Of a stretch of DNA of 64,000 nucleotides, positions 23,377 through 35,319 are shown piece by piece. Source of the stretch: Moniliella sp. 'wahieum' (taxonomy: Eukaryota > Basidiomycota > Moniliellomycetes > Moniliellales > Moniliellaceae). Each line of letters starts with the position of its first letter. Position 1 is the stretch's first letter. The notes below the pieces were generated by a model. The model had not been told where the DNA came from. It did no database searches and saw nothing but the letters and a program-made list of their open reading frames with translations. The stretch lies in the NCBI GenBank assembly GCA_003971905.1, contig RSEE01000096.1:124001-188000 (forward strand), in the 5' to 3' direction. The position numbers and the translations under genes are program-made.

Positions 23377-24374
23377 ATCTGGGAGGCTCAAGCCCCAAGC
23401 TCAAGCTCGAGGCTCGATGCCCGAAGCTCAACGCTCGATGCCCACTGCTAGATGATGCCACCAGCGCACAACTTGGCCGTGCCGCGCTGGGCTTTGCTTT
23501 GCACGCTTTGCACGCTTTGCACGCGTTGCACGCGTTGCCTCCCTCTTGAACCTGTTCACGCTTCACTACTCATCCGACTCGTTCCATCGTACCCTCCTGC
23601 GCGGCGAGGCGGGGAAGGCGGAGGTACTTACGCCTCGCACTTTGCACTTTGCACTTTGCACCTGCACCTCGCCCATCGCACCTTGACCTTGACCCTTGAC
23701 CTCGCACTCCATCCATCCCCTGAACGTGTCAGTTCTTCTATCTTCGTTCTCGCCTCCCCTCCGCCTCTCGCCTCTCGCCCCTCGCACCTGCCTCTCCCTT
23801 GCCACGCTGGTTCTGGCGCTCCCCTACGCGAGGGCACGATCCAGAGCGTAGCCGCCGGCGCTGGATGACCGGTGGTAGGCAGGGAGGTAGAGGTGGAGGG
23901 AGAGGTGGAGGAGAGGTGGAGGGAGACTCAAAAGCGTATGGTCTATATGCACTCCTCGCCTGTCCACTTTACATTCACGCATTGTTGTACAAAAGAACCA
24001 TGTGTTTGTCAGGCTGCCTATCCACCTCGTGCACCGTGTTCCTCGGGCACCGTGGGCCCGAGCTCGACCGTAGCGCATTCTTCCTCGCGCGTTCCCTCCC
24101 GCGCGCCCATCCGTACCGCCCGGGTGTGGAGAGTTGGGCTGGGTAGTGATGTAGTGCTGTAGTGTTGTAGTGTTGTGGTGTTGATGTGCTGTGGTTTGTG
24201 TGTTGATGTGCTGTGGTATATATACTGGTGTGTGGTGTACGGATGCAAAGGTATAGGGAGAGAGGGGGAAGATGCTTGACCTCAAGCTTGAGCCTCAAGC
24301 CTCATGCGTCATGCGGCTCGCCCAGGGGGAAGGAGTAAAACTGACGTCCCAAGCGAAGACACAGTGCGCCGGGC
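23377..24374. other. Repeat-bearing intergenic region
   Basis: RIM2 3' flank, then the USB1 3' end. It carries CAAGCTC/GCTCGATGCC repeats (23385-23452), GCACGCTTT units (23501-23540), CACTTTG units (23636-23663) and a GTTGATGTGCTGTGGT duplication (24180-24225). No gene is seen. Confidence 0.5.
23501..23663. repeat. GCACGCTTT and CACTTTG short tandem repeats
   Basis: Four to five TTTGCACGC/GTTGCACGC units at 23501-23540 and three to four CACTTTG units at 23636-23663, in the 3' flank of RIM2. Confidence 0.75.
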
Positions 24375-25427
24375 CTATGGGCGGAAGGGAGCGCAATGCC
24401 GCACCAGCTCGTTGTTCGGCACGTGACTTGCGCGGTGAGCCTCGGTCTGGTCTACGCCCGGACGGGGGGCAAGGTACCGTGGTACAAGCCGTGGGAGGTA
24501 TCGAGGCACGCGCCCTGGCGACGCAACAGTTGAGCGTTGGTCAAGCCCATACCAGACGATCGAAGGGCGTGCGAGTCTCTCCCGACACCGCGGACGAGGG
24601 GGGACGCGATCCCCATCCCCCTCGGCTTGCTCCAGCACGGCCGAGAGGAAGCTGAGGTGAAACCGGTTGTCGCTGTAGTAGGCGGCGGGGGGACGGTGAG
24701 GAGGTGGGTGAGGTGGCTGTGCAGGGTGGATGCCAGTGCAGTGAGTTGGGAGCGGGTAGGTGGGTCGACCGAGGCAGCGAGGTAGACGAGCTGGTTAGCG
24801 TCGTCGGTAAAGGAATCAAATGAGGCCAGACGGACCGCTGGACGGGGAGGGAAGGCGCCAAAGCTGCAGCTGACGGGGCAAGTGTACTTCGTCCTGGGCT
24901 GCGACGGAGAAGGGCGAGTGAGGAGATGTGGTGTCGTTGGCGCAGCATCCACTGCACCGGGGGGACCCAAGGCGAGTGAATGCCAGTAGTATGCGTTACG
25001 GTGGATGCGTCACTGAGCACACGGTCGAGCGGGGCAAAGATAGGCATCTCAAGGTAAATGAATGCGCGCTGCATGCGCTGCGAAGAGGGTGTCCAAGCCG
25101 CACTGGGGTCGCGCAGCGTTCCAAACGACGGTAGCGGACGGGCGGAATGCTGAGCAGGCGGGGCGACGACAGAGGGGGCAGCAGGCCCGGGCGGCGCGGC
25201 TGACGGAGTGGAGGGTGTGGTGGCGCAAGGCGGGGGCGCTTGCGTGGTGGGCGGACAGGGCCGGAGGACGCGGCCGATTCGTCGCTCTCCCACTCGGAGT
25301 AGGAGGAGTAGGAGGAGGAGTCCGAGTAGTCTACCAACGGATGAACATCGCGGGGACCAGGCAGGATCCAATCGCTGGCCAGACGCACGCGGGGGGTGGT
25401 GTTGTTCTTTTTTGCGAGCAGCACCAA
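24375..25427 (-). CDS. USB1: U6 snRNA phosphodiesterase USB1 (Mpn1)
   Basis: 2H-family 3'-5' exonuclease that trims the oligo-U tail of U6 snRNA and leaves a cyclic phosphate end (family knowledge). Seen: the acidic Ser/Tyr-rich N-terminus HPLVDYSDSSSYSSYSEWES, matching the family's opening; then FIYLEMPIFAPLDRVLSDA; the first H-x-S motif HISLTRPSPSQ (24911-24931, needing one base); CSFGAFPPRPAVRLASFDSF then TDDANQLVYLAASVDPPTRS; and the second H-x-S motif GFHLSFLSAVLEQA (24648-24664). Both catalytic motifs are therefore readable. The C-terminus is blurred by frame steps. No clear ATG is seen: the upstream limit is where the frame opens, so a short first exon or a start near 25345 is possible. 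It is divergent from the DnaJ gene. Confidence 0.75.
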
Positions 25428-25621
25428 TTACTAGTTACTAGTTAGATGAGACGAAGAGCGGCGGAACCAGCGCGGTTTAATGAGATGGCTGTTCCGCCAT
25501 GCTTCTTTTTTACTCTAATCATCAATTTGAATTTGAGCCCCGGCCTTCTCTTTGGCCGCTGCTGCCGGCGAAGCCGTCCGCCATTGGTCCCTCGAGCCAT
25601 CACCATCACCATCACCTCGCC
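25428..25621. promoter_or_regulatory. Shared upstream region of USB1 and the DnaJ gene
   Basis: About 195 bases separate the two divergent coding regions, so it must hold both promoters. It starts with ATTACTAGTTACTAGTTAG, one of the ACTAGT clusters repeated in this window, and includes a T-run at 25504-25515 and CACCATCACCATCACC near 25600. The promoter role is inferred from position. Confidence 0.45.
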
Positions 25622-27180
25622 ATGCCCCCGCTCGCTGCTTCCCACGCGGCGTTTAGGATAGCGAGCCAGCCCTAATGGCACCCTCGTTGCTCCCCGCCCA
25701 CCCGGGCACTGGCCTGGCGGCGCACTGCCCTCGTCCCGCTCGTTTTCTACCTGTCCCTCGGCCGCAGGAGGTGGGGCGGAACCACTATGCGACGTTAGGT
25801 CTCATGCCCTCTGCTGATTCCAGCGCAATCAAGGGCGCGTACTACAAGCTGGCCAAAACCTACCATCCCGATCTGAACAAGACAAGTGGTGCATCAGATA
25901 AGTTCCTGGCGATCCAAACGGCCTATGCGACTTTGTCAGATGCTTCGAAGCGGAGGGCATACGATCGGACCACCTGTCCTCTTCCTCTCCTTTTGTCTCC
26001 GCTCGTCGTACCTCTACCTCTTCTTCTTCCTCTTCCTTCTCCTCCTCTCGGCCCAAGTACTACGATCCATTTTCGTTTGTCGACCGGCGCGCGACGTACA
26101 CGTACGACGATCTGAAACGCGCGGCGCAGGGCAAGGCTCCCTTTACCTCGAGCGACCAGGCTGCGTGGGAAGAGGCGATGGGAAGCGAGGACGACGACAC
26201 CACCTCTTCGGGGTACGGTCCTTGGGAGGAAACCGGCTTTGCCGACGGGTACGCAGAGTTTATGGCGGATGGGTTTCCGGGCGGGAACCGTTCCGAGGCC
26301 GAAGCGGAGTTTGATGAGTTTTTAGCGCAGGTGGCAATGGATGCTTCGCGCGCCCGGTCTCGCCGGAACCGCAAACAACCTTGGACCTATGCTCCTAACC
26401 CCGACTCGCGCCGCAGCCAGCGTAGGGCCGAGGCACGTAGGTTGCGCAAGTACCAAGACCGTTATGGCGGGTTCGGCTATGGCCAACCGGGCACCCGACA
26501 CCCTCCTCCCCCCTCGTCCTCCTCCTAATAAGCGTTCATCTTCTTCCTCTTCCTCTTCCTCTTCCTCTTCATCCTCTTCTTCCTCGTCCTCTTCTACCTC
26601 CTCGTCGCGGTCGCATATGCACGAGGACCACAAGCGGCCATCGATCGTGTGCGCTGCGGGACGCGCGTACCCGGATGGCCGATACCAATCGTGCGCGACG
26701 CGAGGCTGCGGCGGGGGGGTCAGCGCACCGACCGGGCGGGTACGATGCGAGTGTGACGGTGAGCAAGCAGGCGAGTCGGAAGGGACGTGTTGCACCGTGT
26801 GCCGGTCAAGTGGGTCGGGGGAAAGGGATGGAATGTGCGTTGTGCCACGGTTCAGGCGCGCACCATGGTCCAGCCAAGACGCACAAGTGTGGTCGGTGTC
26901 GTGGTAAGGGGTTTGTCACCGTGCGCAGTTTGCGCGGGCAGAAGCATCGATCGATTGCCAGGTGTGCCAGGCGACCGGGTTCCATGCCAGCTTGCCCCGT
27001 CCCAGTGCGTGTGCGGCGTGCGATGGCACGGGCGTGGCGCAGGGCAAAGCGCGCGGGCAGGATGGGATTACGATCCGGGTGCGCGTGCCGGCCGGGACGC
27101 AGGATCAGGATATCCTCCGCGTGCCGGTCGGCAAGGGCGGCGCGTCAACGGCGCGTGTGCAGGTGCGCGTTGCAGCGTGA
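25622..27180 (+). CDS. Mitochondrial type I DnaJ co-chaperone (Mdj1-like)
   Basis: Hsp40 partner of matrix Hsp70. Seen: ATG at 25622 opening an Arg-rich presequence-like segment (a second ATG at 25675 starts another frame); J-domain HYATLGLMPSADSSAIKGAY with YHPDLNK carrying the HPD motif and AYATLSDASKRRAYDR; a linker with KYYDPFSFVDRRATYTYDDL and RAEARRLRKYQDRYGGFGYG; a Ser-rich stretch from a CTTCCT microsatellite; and a DnaJ zinc domain with ECALCHGSGA, KCGRCRGKG, CQATGF and CAACDGTG. The last readable block is ITIRVRVPAGTQDQDILRVP, ending at a stop at 27178-27180. This is short for Mdj1, and the client-binding C-terminus may continue in other frames to about 27450. Several one-base steps are needed. 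Confidence 0.82.
26536..26590 (+). repeat. CTTCCT microsatellite (poly-Ser coding)
   Basis: About nine TTCTTCC/CTTCCT units. In one frame they encode a poly-Ser linker inside the DnaJ gene. Confidence 0.8.
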
Positions 27181-27760
27181 GAAAAAGCAATGGTCATGGA
27201 AGACATCAGTTGCGTGCACAGTTGTGGGGATGGGGATGGGGATGGGGATGTGGTCCGTCCGCGTGGTGTTCCGATATACAGATGGCAGAGACCACCGCCG
27301 TGCCTGGTCTGATCTTGCGCTGGGGCCGATCGGGCCGCTGTTTCGTCGCGCCGGCTGTCGCGGCCGAGGCATCCATCGGGCCAGGGCGCAGGTGGGGTGG
27401 CGATGGGCGTAGCAACCCCAACTGGGATGGGGAAGCGGCAAAACAGGTTTAGCCGTCTGCGCAAGCGCAAGGGAGACAACCCTAGCGGGGTCGGGTGCAG
27501 GTGGGGGACCCCAGTGTGCCCCGCACCCCAGTGGGCGGCGCCAGGCGAGTGTGGCCTGGCGCAAAATGCGGTGCCCCACACTTCGGCTCTGCGGCTGTGG
27601 CCTTAGCCGGGTGTCGGGCGACTGGCGATGGGGCCGCGAGAGCCGCGACAAGGCCCGCTGGCAGAAGCACATGTCCGCAGTCGACACGGCGCCCGGTGGC
27701 ATACCCTAGCCCTTTAACCCCCATCCCGCATCCTTCCTCTCCTGCGCTGCTCCCACCACC
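27181..27760. other. 3' flank of DnaJ gene, possible coding remnant
   Basis: A GGGGAT hexamer repeat at 27225-27250, then GC-rich sequence with short protein-like frames. Part may be the missing C-terminal domain of the DnaJ protein. I cannot support a reading. Confidence 0.35.
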
Positions 27761-29429
27761 ATGCCCCGCCTCGCTTCCCGCTCGACAATCAGTACGTTCT
27801 TCCTCCCTCCCTTGCTCACTGTGCGTCTAACGCCGGCTGGCACCAGAGAACCTGCTGCAGCTCACGCACAGCGTCAACTGCCCCTGCCATGGTGTGCCAC
27901 CATGCGCAGTCCCCAGTCCACCGCCAGCATGGTGCGTGCCGGACTGAAGATGGTCACGTCCCATGGCCAGACGGCGCGGACGTTTGCTGCGCCTGTGGAC
28001 CAAGCTGTGCAGCGCGAGTATGCATTTGAGATGGCTGCGTCCAACTGCCGCTTTGGGCCTGGCGTCACGCGCGAGGTGGGACTTGACCTGCAGGCAATGA
28101 AGCCCCGCAAGGTCGGCGTCTGGACCGACAAGAACCTACTCAATTTGACCGCGATGAAGCAAACCATCGAGTCGCTCGAGGCGGCCAACGTGCCGTACGA
28201 AGTGTACGACCGGGTTCGCGTCGAGCCCAATGATGCTAGCTGGGCCGACACGATTGAGTATGCTCGTAAAAACGATTTTTCTCATTGTACGCCCCCCCCC
28301 CCCTCTCCGTGCCATGCCGTTCTTCCTGCTCTCGCTCTCGCTCTTGCCCATTCTGACTGTTTGCCACGATGCGATTGCCTTCCCAGTCTTGGCTGTCGGT
28401 GGTGGCTCGACGATGGACACGTGCAGGTGGCCAATTGTTTACCTGTTACCCAGAGCAGATCTGCTGGACTTTGTCAACGCACCCATTGGTAAAGGCCTGC
28501 CCATTTCCCAGCAACTCCGTCCTCTGATTGCCATTCCCACCACGGCCGGTACGGGTTCCGAGACGACGGGTACGGCGATCTTTGACCATGCTGCGACAGG
28601 GGCCAAGACGGGGATTGCGAACCGTGCGCTGCGCCCCTACTTGGTATTATTGATCCTCTCAACACGGCCGAATGTCCTACTGAGGTGCACGTGAGCTCCG
28701 GGCTGGATGTACTCTCCACTCGCTGGAATCGTAACACTGCCTTGCCGTTTAACGAGCGGACCCCGCGCCCTTCGCACCCCTTTTACGTCCTGCGTACCAA
28801 GGCCGCAATCCAGTCTCGGACCTCTTCTCCTTTTGGGCGCTGCAGCAGACGGTCAGTACCTGCCTCGGGTCAAGGCGAACCGGTTCGACGAGGAGGCACG
28901 GATGCAGATGTGCCTTGCGGCAGGGCTGGCCGGGATCGGGTTCGGGAATGCAGGGGTAACGTTGTGCCATGCGGCGTCGTATCCGATTTCAGGGCTGAAC
29001 AAGTCGCATGGGCAGTACAAGCATCCGGGGTACATGGTGGACCCCCGATCGTGCCGCACGGCATCTCGGTCGCTCTCACGGGCCCGGCGGTATTTGAATT
29101 TTTGGCACCTAGCTCGCCCGACCGGCATAGGCAGATCGCCGAGGTGTTCGCCGAGTATGGCAGTGCGCACGACCCGGACCTGAACCGCGTCTCGGACCCG
29201 GCAGTGCTGGGTCAAATCGTGTACGACCGCATCGCGGCGTTCTTGGCCTCGTTGGACGTGCCGCGTGGACTGAGCCAGATTGGCTACACCTCCTCGGACA
29301 TTCCCGATATTGTCAAGGGCACGTTGCCGCAGCGGCGCGTGCTGGACCTCGCGCGGGCGTGCGGAGATGGCGGTGGAGCAGAGTACCGAGGCGCTGTCGG
29401 GCATCCTGGAGCGCTCCATGGCGTACTAG
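27761..29429 (+). CDS. Hydroxyacid-oxoacid transhydrogenase (ADHFE1/HOT), mitochondrial
   Basis: Iron-dependent alcohol dehydrogenase family member that oxidises 4-hydroxybutyrate while reducing 2-oxoglutarate to 2-hydroxyglutarate (family knowledge). Seen: ATG at 27761; intron 27792-27846 (GTACGT...CCAG); QLTHSVNCPCHG; YAFEMAASNCRFGPGVTREV; KVGVWTDKNLLNL; YDRVRVEPNDASW; intron 28287-28386 (GTACG plus 12 C); LAVGGGSTMDT, the nucleotide-binding loop; LLDFVNAPIGKGLP; IAIPTTAGTGSETTGTAIF; metal-site region LCHAASYPISGLNKSHG; and PPIVPHGISVALTGPAVFEF. It ends ILERSMAY* at 29429. About six one-base steps are needed. The order and spacing of motifs match the family throughout. Confidence 0.93.
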
Positions 29430-30199
29430 CCTGCGGGTGATATGGGACAAGCCCAGACGTAGGCAAGCGAACGGCATAGCTCCGTTGCAGATCCAAATCA
29501 AGATCCACATCCAGATCCAGATCCAGATCCACCTCCATACACATCGTCGGCGTCAACCGATGGAGGGACATGGGGAGGCAGGACCATTGATCATCGATCA
29601 ACATGTATCATCCAATCATAGACCACCGATCATATACATACCGCAGAAGCTTACCGTTAAGCTTAAATTTCAAAGCGTAGCGCCTAGTGGAGGTTCGGCT
29701 CGAGGCAGGGGGCAGCCAAGCGGCGTGCCGTGGCGATCGGCCGTGTTGGTCTGGAAGGGCAGCAGCGCAGCGCAGGGGGGGCAGGGCTCCGCAGGGGGGC
29801 GCAGGGTCGGGTGGATCGTAAGCGTGCGACCTGGTGCAGCGCATGCGGGTCCCTGCAGTAGGCAGTTGTAGAGGCGACAAGGGGTGGCATGCCCCAGGGC
29901 GGCTCTGCCTGCCAGTGGCGCCGGGGCAGCGGAGGCGCCGCGGCGCGGACAAGCACTGGCCCCGGCCGTGGCATGGCGTAAAGCACACTGCGCCGTGGCT
30001 GCTTCGCGCGCACTGCTCCACGTGCCAGGAACCCTGGTCCGACTCAGAAAGCCGCGAGCCCAAGCCAGAACCCAGAACCACACGCAGAAGCCCAGCCTGG
30101 GCCCCAACATCAGCGCATCCGCAGGGGGCAAGCCTGGGCACACTCAACCAGTCTGCTCCACCACCACCACCACCACCACCTCCTCCTCCTCCCCTGCTC
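29430..30199. other. Intergenic, upstream of chitin synthase
   Basis: Contains a CCAGATCCA/CATCCAGATC repeat (29490-29530), GATCATCGATCA-like palindromic words (29585-29635) and a CCACCACC run (30159-30180) just before the CHS start. I see no gene. Confidence 0.45.
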
Positions 30200-33100
30200 A
30201 TGAGTCGCCAACAGCGCTACGCGCCGTCGACGACCAGTACAACACGGAGCTGCCCATGTCGGGTGCGCGCCGGCGCTCCCTCCGCCCGCTGCGCGTACGC
30301 CGCGCCGTCGCAGGCCTACTCGCCGCACAGCGTCCGGGCCGCAGCCCAGGCCGCAGTCCTATCCGCAGTCCTGGTCGTCGCGCTGCGTCGCCATCGCCGT
30401 CGCCCGTGTACGTCAGCCGGCCCACGCCCTCGCTGGCGGGTACGGCTACCAAGATGCCTCCTTCGCTGGCTACGGCGAAGGGTACGACGATGAGACTCAT
30501 ATCCCCCTCTCGGAAAAGGGCCCGCCACTGGAAAAGATGACATCGATGGAAATCAATTACCCGCCCCAGGCTCCCCGCCAGGTTTACTATGGGTACGTGG
30601 ATTGTCCTTGCTGCAACCCCCCCCCCCCCCCCGTTTGCTGCATGCTGACTGACACACTCTCTTTTTGCCCTTGTCCTTCTCTTCTCCTTCTCCTTGCCCG
30701 GATTAGTCTGCACGACGGAGGGTCGACGTTGCTCCCGGCAGGCCCTATGAGCCCGTACGGCTACCCCTCTGGTCCTGGCTCGTCGGTCGTCGGTCCTGGG
30801 GACAGTGCGTCGCAGGTCGAGTCGCAAGTGGCCTGGGCGCAACGGCAAAACCTGCCCAAGCGCGGCATGACACGTCGGGTCAAACTTACCAAGGGGCATT
30901 GGATTGTGGAGCACCGTGTGCCAACGGCGATTCGCAACTCGTTTGAGCCCAAGTGGACACAGGGAAACAAGACGACCGAGTACACTCATATGCGCTATAC
31001 TGCCGCGACGTGTGATCCGGATGATTTTACAAAGGAGAACGGATGGACGTTACGTGCGTCGGATCTGTATGGCCGCGACACAGAGATCCTAATTGCCATC
31101 ACGTACTACAATGAGGACCGGGTGCTGGTGGCGCGTACGTTGCATGGGGTCATGCTGAACATTCGGGACATTTGCAAGTCGAAATCTTCCAAGTTTTGGC
31201 GGCGGTCCGCTGAGGAAGGTCGTCCCGGCTGGCAACGGATCGTTGTCTCGCTCATCTTTGATGGTATTGACCCGTGCGACAAGGAAGTGCTGGACCTGCT
31301 GGCGACAGTGGGGGTGTACCAGGACGGAGTGATGAAACGCCAAGTCGATGGGAAAGAAACGGTCGCTCATATATTCGAGTACACGACCCAACTCTCTGTG
31401 GATCCCAAACCTTCGTTGGTCCAACCGCATGGCTCGGACGAGTCCAACTTGGTGCCTGTCCAGATGATCTTTTGCCTCAAGCAAAAAAACTCGAAAAAAA
31501 TCAACTCGCATCGCTGGCTGTTTAATGCGCTCGGGCGCCATCTCGAACCCGAAACGTGCATCTTGCTCGATGCGGGCACCAAGCCCAGTCCCAAAAGTTT
31601 GTATTACCTATGGGAAGCAATGTACAACAACCGCCACCTGGGTGGATGCTGTGGTGAGATTCACGCCATGATCAAGGGTGGGCGCAAGTTGCTCAACCCG
31701 CTCGTGGCGGCACAAAACTTTGAGTACAAGATGAGCAACATTCTTGACAAGCCGTTGGAAAGTGCATTTGGTTACGTCTCCGTCTTGCCCGGTGCGTTTA
31801 GTGCGTATCGTTTCCGCGCCATTCAGGGCCGTCCGTTGCAGCAGTACTTTCATGGCGACCATACGTTGGCCGACCGGTTGGGCAAAAAGGGGTTGCACGG
31901 TATGGGCATTTTCACGAAGAACATGTTCCTGGCTGAAGACCGGATCTTGTGCTTTGAATTGGTGTTTAAGCGCGGAGACCGTTGGACGCTCGGGTACGTA
32001 AAGAACGCCAAGGGCGAAACGGATGTGCCTGAGGGGGCTGCCGAGCTGATCAGTCAGCGGCGGCGCTGGCTCAACGGCTCGTTTGCAGCGTCGATTTACT
32101 CGTTGATCCATTTTGGAAGGTGTACCAATCGGGCCACAACATCATTCGGATTTTCTTCCTCCACGTTCAAGCGCTGTACAACTTGGTCGTCCTGATCGTC
32201 ACGTGGTTTTCGCTGGCCAACTACTGGTTGACGTTTTCCATCATCATTCAGTTTCTTCCCGACAACATTCTGCACTCGGCGAGCGAGACGCTGCTGACGG
32301 TGCTACACTGGGTCAACCTAGGGTGTGAATGGGTCTATGTCTTTTTCCTAATTCTTCAATTTGTGCTTGCGCTCGGTAATCGTCCCAAGGCCGAGACGCG
32401 GCTCTACATTCTTTCCTTTTCGTCTTTGCCGTGATGGGCATGTACCTGATTGTCGTATCGCTTTGGCTGACGGTGGACATGCGCGACCTAGCCAAGCAAA
32501 TCGATGGTGCCCAGTCGTTTTGGTCGGTAATCATGACGAATGCACAATCGACCACAGTGTTGATTGCCAGTTTGATCGCTACGTTCGGGGTGTACCTGAT
32601 TGCTTCGATCATGTACCTTGATCCATGGCACATGATCACCTCTTTCCCGCAGTACATGGCCATCGCACCGAGCTTGATCAACATTCTCAACGTCTACGCC
32701 TTTTGCAACTTGCACGATGTGAGTTGGGGCACAAAAGGGTCGACAAGGCGGATGTACTGCCGTCAGTGGATACCAAGAAGGCCACTGCGCCCGATGGGAC
32801 GGTGGAGGAGGTGGAACAAGAACAAGAGGACATTGATGCCCATTTCCGTGAGGTGGTTCAACGTGCCGTCGCGCCCGTGGTCGTGGTGCAGCATAAGGAA
32901 AAACCAACGATGGACGATAGCAATAAGACGTTCCGCACGCGCCTCGTTATCTTTGGATCTTGTGCAATGGCGCTTTGACGGTGACCATTCAGAACTTGGC
33001 TGGCCTGCACTACAACGAGACGGACAAGCAGATCAAGGCTGAAGAACAAAGAACACAAGGATACTACTTTAAGGTACGTCTCCTCTTCTCTTCTCTCCTC

Positions 33101-33280
33101 TTGTCTCCTCTTTACCTCTCCGCCTCTTATGATCCACGTTACTAACCCAACCCCTACCCTCCTTGCTCCTTTTTGCAGGCCCTGCTGTGGACGACGTTTG
33201 GTCTTTCCTTTTTCAAGTTCTGTGGGTTCTTCGTCTTTTGGTCCACCCGCTTGATCCGCATGCCGTGCCGCAAGTCATGA
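30200..33280 (+). CDS. Chitin synthase, division 1 (class I-III type)
   Basis: Plasma-membrane GT2 processive glycosyltransferase that makes chitin from UDP-GlcNAc. ATG at 30200 (MSRQQRYAP). Intron 30593-30716 with a 16-C run. A single open frame then runs to about 32110: the family N-domain [110 protein letters not shown] and the catalytic QRRRWLNGS. Membrane segments follow: [65 protein letters not shown] and [18 protein letters not shown]. Intron 33074-33178 has CTAAC and TTTGCAG. Stop TGA at 33278-33280. The membrane half needs about four one-base steps, for example T-run 32111-32114. The blocks look most like class III, by memory of the family. Confidence 0.95.
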
Positions 33281-33847
33281 TTTCAGATGCGATTGATGAT
33301 TGATGATTGGTGATTTCATCGATGGACTTACTTCCTTCCGTTCCGTTGGTTCTTCCTACCTGGTGTCATCTCGTGCCGTGTCGTGTTCTGTCGTATCTGG
33401 TCGTGTCTGGCCGTGCCGTGTGCTAAGCCATGCTATCTTTAGTCCCCGACGCATTGGAGCCCGCGTGTTGTCAAGCCACGTTGGTCACACCCGAGGCCCC
33501 TCTTCCCCTCCCTCCTCCCCCATATAATCAGCAACAAGGTCGCCTCCCGCGCTCTGTGGGATATACCCCTCCCTCCTCGCCTACGTTCCTCATTTCCTCA
33601 TTTCCTTCCTGCCCGCAACGCTCTTTCCATCTATCCTTCGCTCCTTTGTTCCACTGCCTCCCTCCGTTCCTTTATCTCTTGTCTCGTTGGCTCTTTCTTT
33701 CTCTCTTCTCTCCTCTTTGTGGCTTTTTGTCGTCCTGTGCCAGACCCCCACCGCCAAACTGCTGAGCTCGGCCCATGCGGGTGAGGGGCTGTCCACAAGC
33801 CCGACGTATTGGACGAATTGGTTTTCCTAATAAATGCAAGTGCATTG
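33281..33847. other. CHS 3' flank and retroelement insertion side
   Basis: Pyrimidine-rich sequence (33480-33740) with no gene. AATAAA occurs at 33829-33834. The last five bases, CATTG at 33843-33847, are the left target-site duplicate of the Copia insertion. Confidence 0.6.
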
Positions 33848-34007
33848 TGTTGACATCCGTCCTAGGACCGCGCGGACCCTGAGTCACGTGAGTCAGCTTT
33901 CATTCCTTCCGAGCTCGCACCAGTCTTCTGGACGAGTCAGTCGCAGAAGCTTCTTAGTCAAATACGACGTTCAGTGCTCACATTCTGTGGTAGTAGCGAG
34001 GCCGACA
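33848..34007 (+). repeat. 5' LTR of the Copia element
   Basis: 160 bp, starting TGTTGACATCC and ending GAGGCCGACA. Near-identical to 38740-38899. Contains GAGTCACGTGAGTCAG, a palindromic word with a CACGTG core, a plausible host-factor site. Confidence 0.95.
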
Positions 34008-34059
34008 GAGTTACATCCTTATCTGCTCATCCCTGAGCTGGCCAAAACTACACCCACAA

Positions 34060-35304
34060 CCATGGGCGCCAACGCTAACACCGATCTCTCGGTCAGCGAC
34101 ACCACAATGGTGAACAAGCGCGATTACTGGACACCAACCGGTCGCGATCCGCCACCGATTGGCACCGACAACGAGGAACTCATGATGCTTTGCGCCGAAG
34201 CGCACCTGTGGTTCAAGAAGACGAACGACATCGATGTCGTTAAAGAGAAGATCAACAGAGCTATACACGACAGAGCCGAGTGGCTTGGATGGAAGGACGA
34301 ACCTACGTCTATCACGACAAACTGGGTTCGACGGGCTACGAATTTTGTGGTGCAAAACATCCACCAAATGGAAACTCAACCCAACGCAACTTTGGGGGCA
34401 CCTACAGGCGCAGCCTCGCGACCCGAGTACGACCTTTACAGATCACTACGCGAGTCTCCCACCAAGAATATCAAGTGGCCTGATCTGAACAAAGACCCGT
34501 CCGCCTACAGCGCTTGGGAAGACGAATTTCTTCGCGATAACAGATGCCCACCCCCACGCAAGCGACGTCGTCCAGAATGGTCGCAGCTCCCGCTACTTCA
34601 CCGAGGACCTCGACAGACGCTTGCACAACCTTCTTAGGGAAGCCATGCCGTCAACCCTCTTCCGGACGATCCGCACCCACCACGAAATATCATGCACCCA
34701 GGACACGCTGAACATGCTGCGTCAGCGGTATGGATATACGCCTACCGCAAACAGAGGGCCTCTACTCATTCGCTACTTTTCGGCCGACCAAGGAAACCGA
34801 TCGGGTCGAGACTACCTCGACTACATGGAAGAGATCAGTGCAAGCCTGACGCGAGCGGGCATCCCACTTACGGAAGAGCAGGAACGCACTGGGATCCTAC
34901 TCGGCTTACGCGACATGAGCATTCGCCAGCGTGAAGAGCGCTCGAGTCTAGACAAGTTACGGCAGGCCGTGATGGACATACCAGCCGCCACGTATCCCGG
35001 TGGAGAAAGGAAGAGAAACGGAGGCAAGCCGGTCAACGGAGGAACGCCTTGGACTCGACCCGACAGCGGGGGACGACCCACCAGCGGGGGAAAAAACTCC
35101 AGCGGGGGCAAAGCCGGCGACGACAACCTCGCGGACACAAGACCAAGGGGCAAACCGCACAACCAACCCTGGCGCAGCGCGACGTCTAATAAACCTGTTG
35201 TCCCTCCGCGCAACCCAGGCCGAGCCAACGCTCACGTCGCTCAGAGAGCGAGCTCTCCCGAGTCTGAAGTGATTGACGTTGATGCGGGCACAGCTGACTA
35301 CTAG
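34060..35304 (+). other. gag-like region of the Copia element
   Basis: Encodes a capsid-like protein beginning near 34062 (MGANANTD) with Copia gag-type helical segments and a basic, Gly/Pro-rich C-terminal part. No CCHC zinc knuckle is evident. Reads as nearly whole, with about one break. Treated as part of a fossil element. Confidence 0.7.
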
Positions 35305-35319
35305 GAACTCGGGGGCGAA

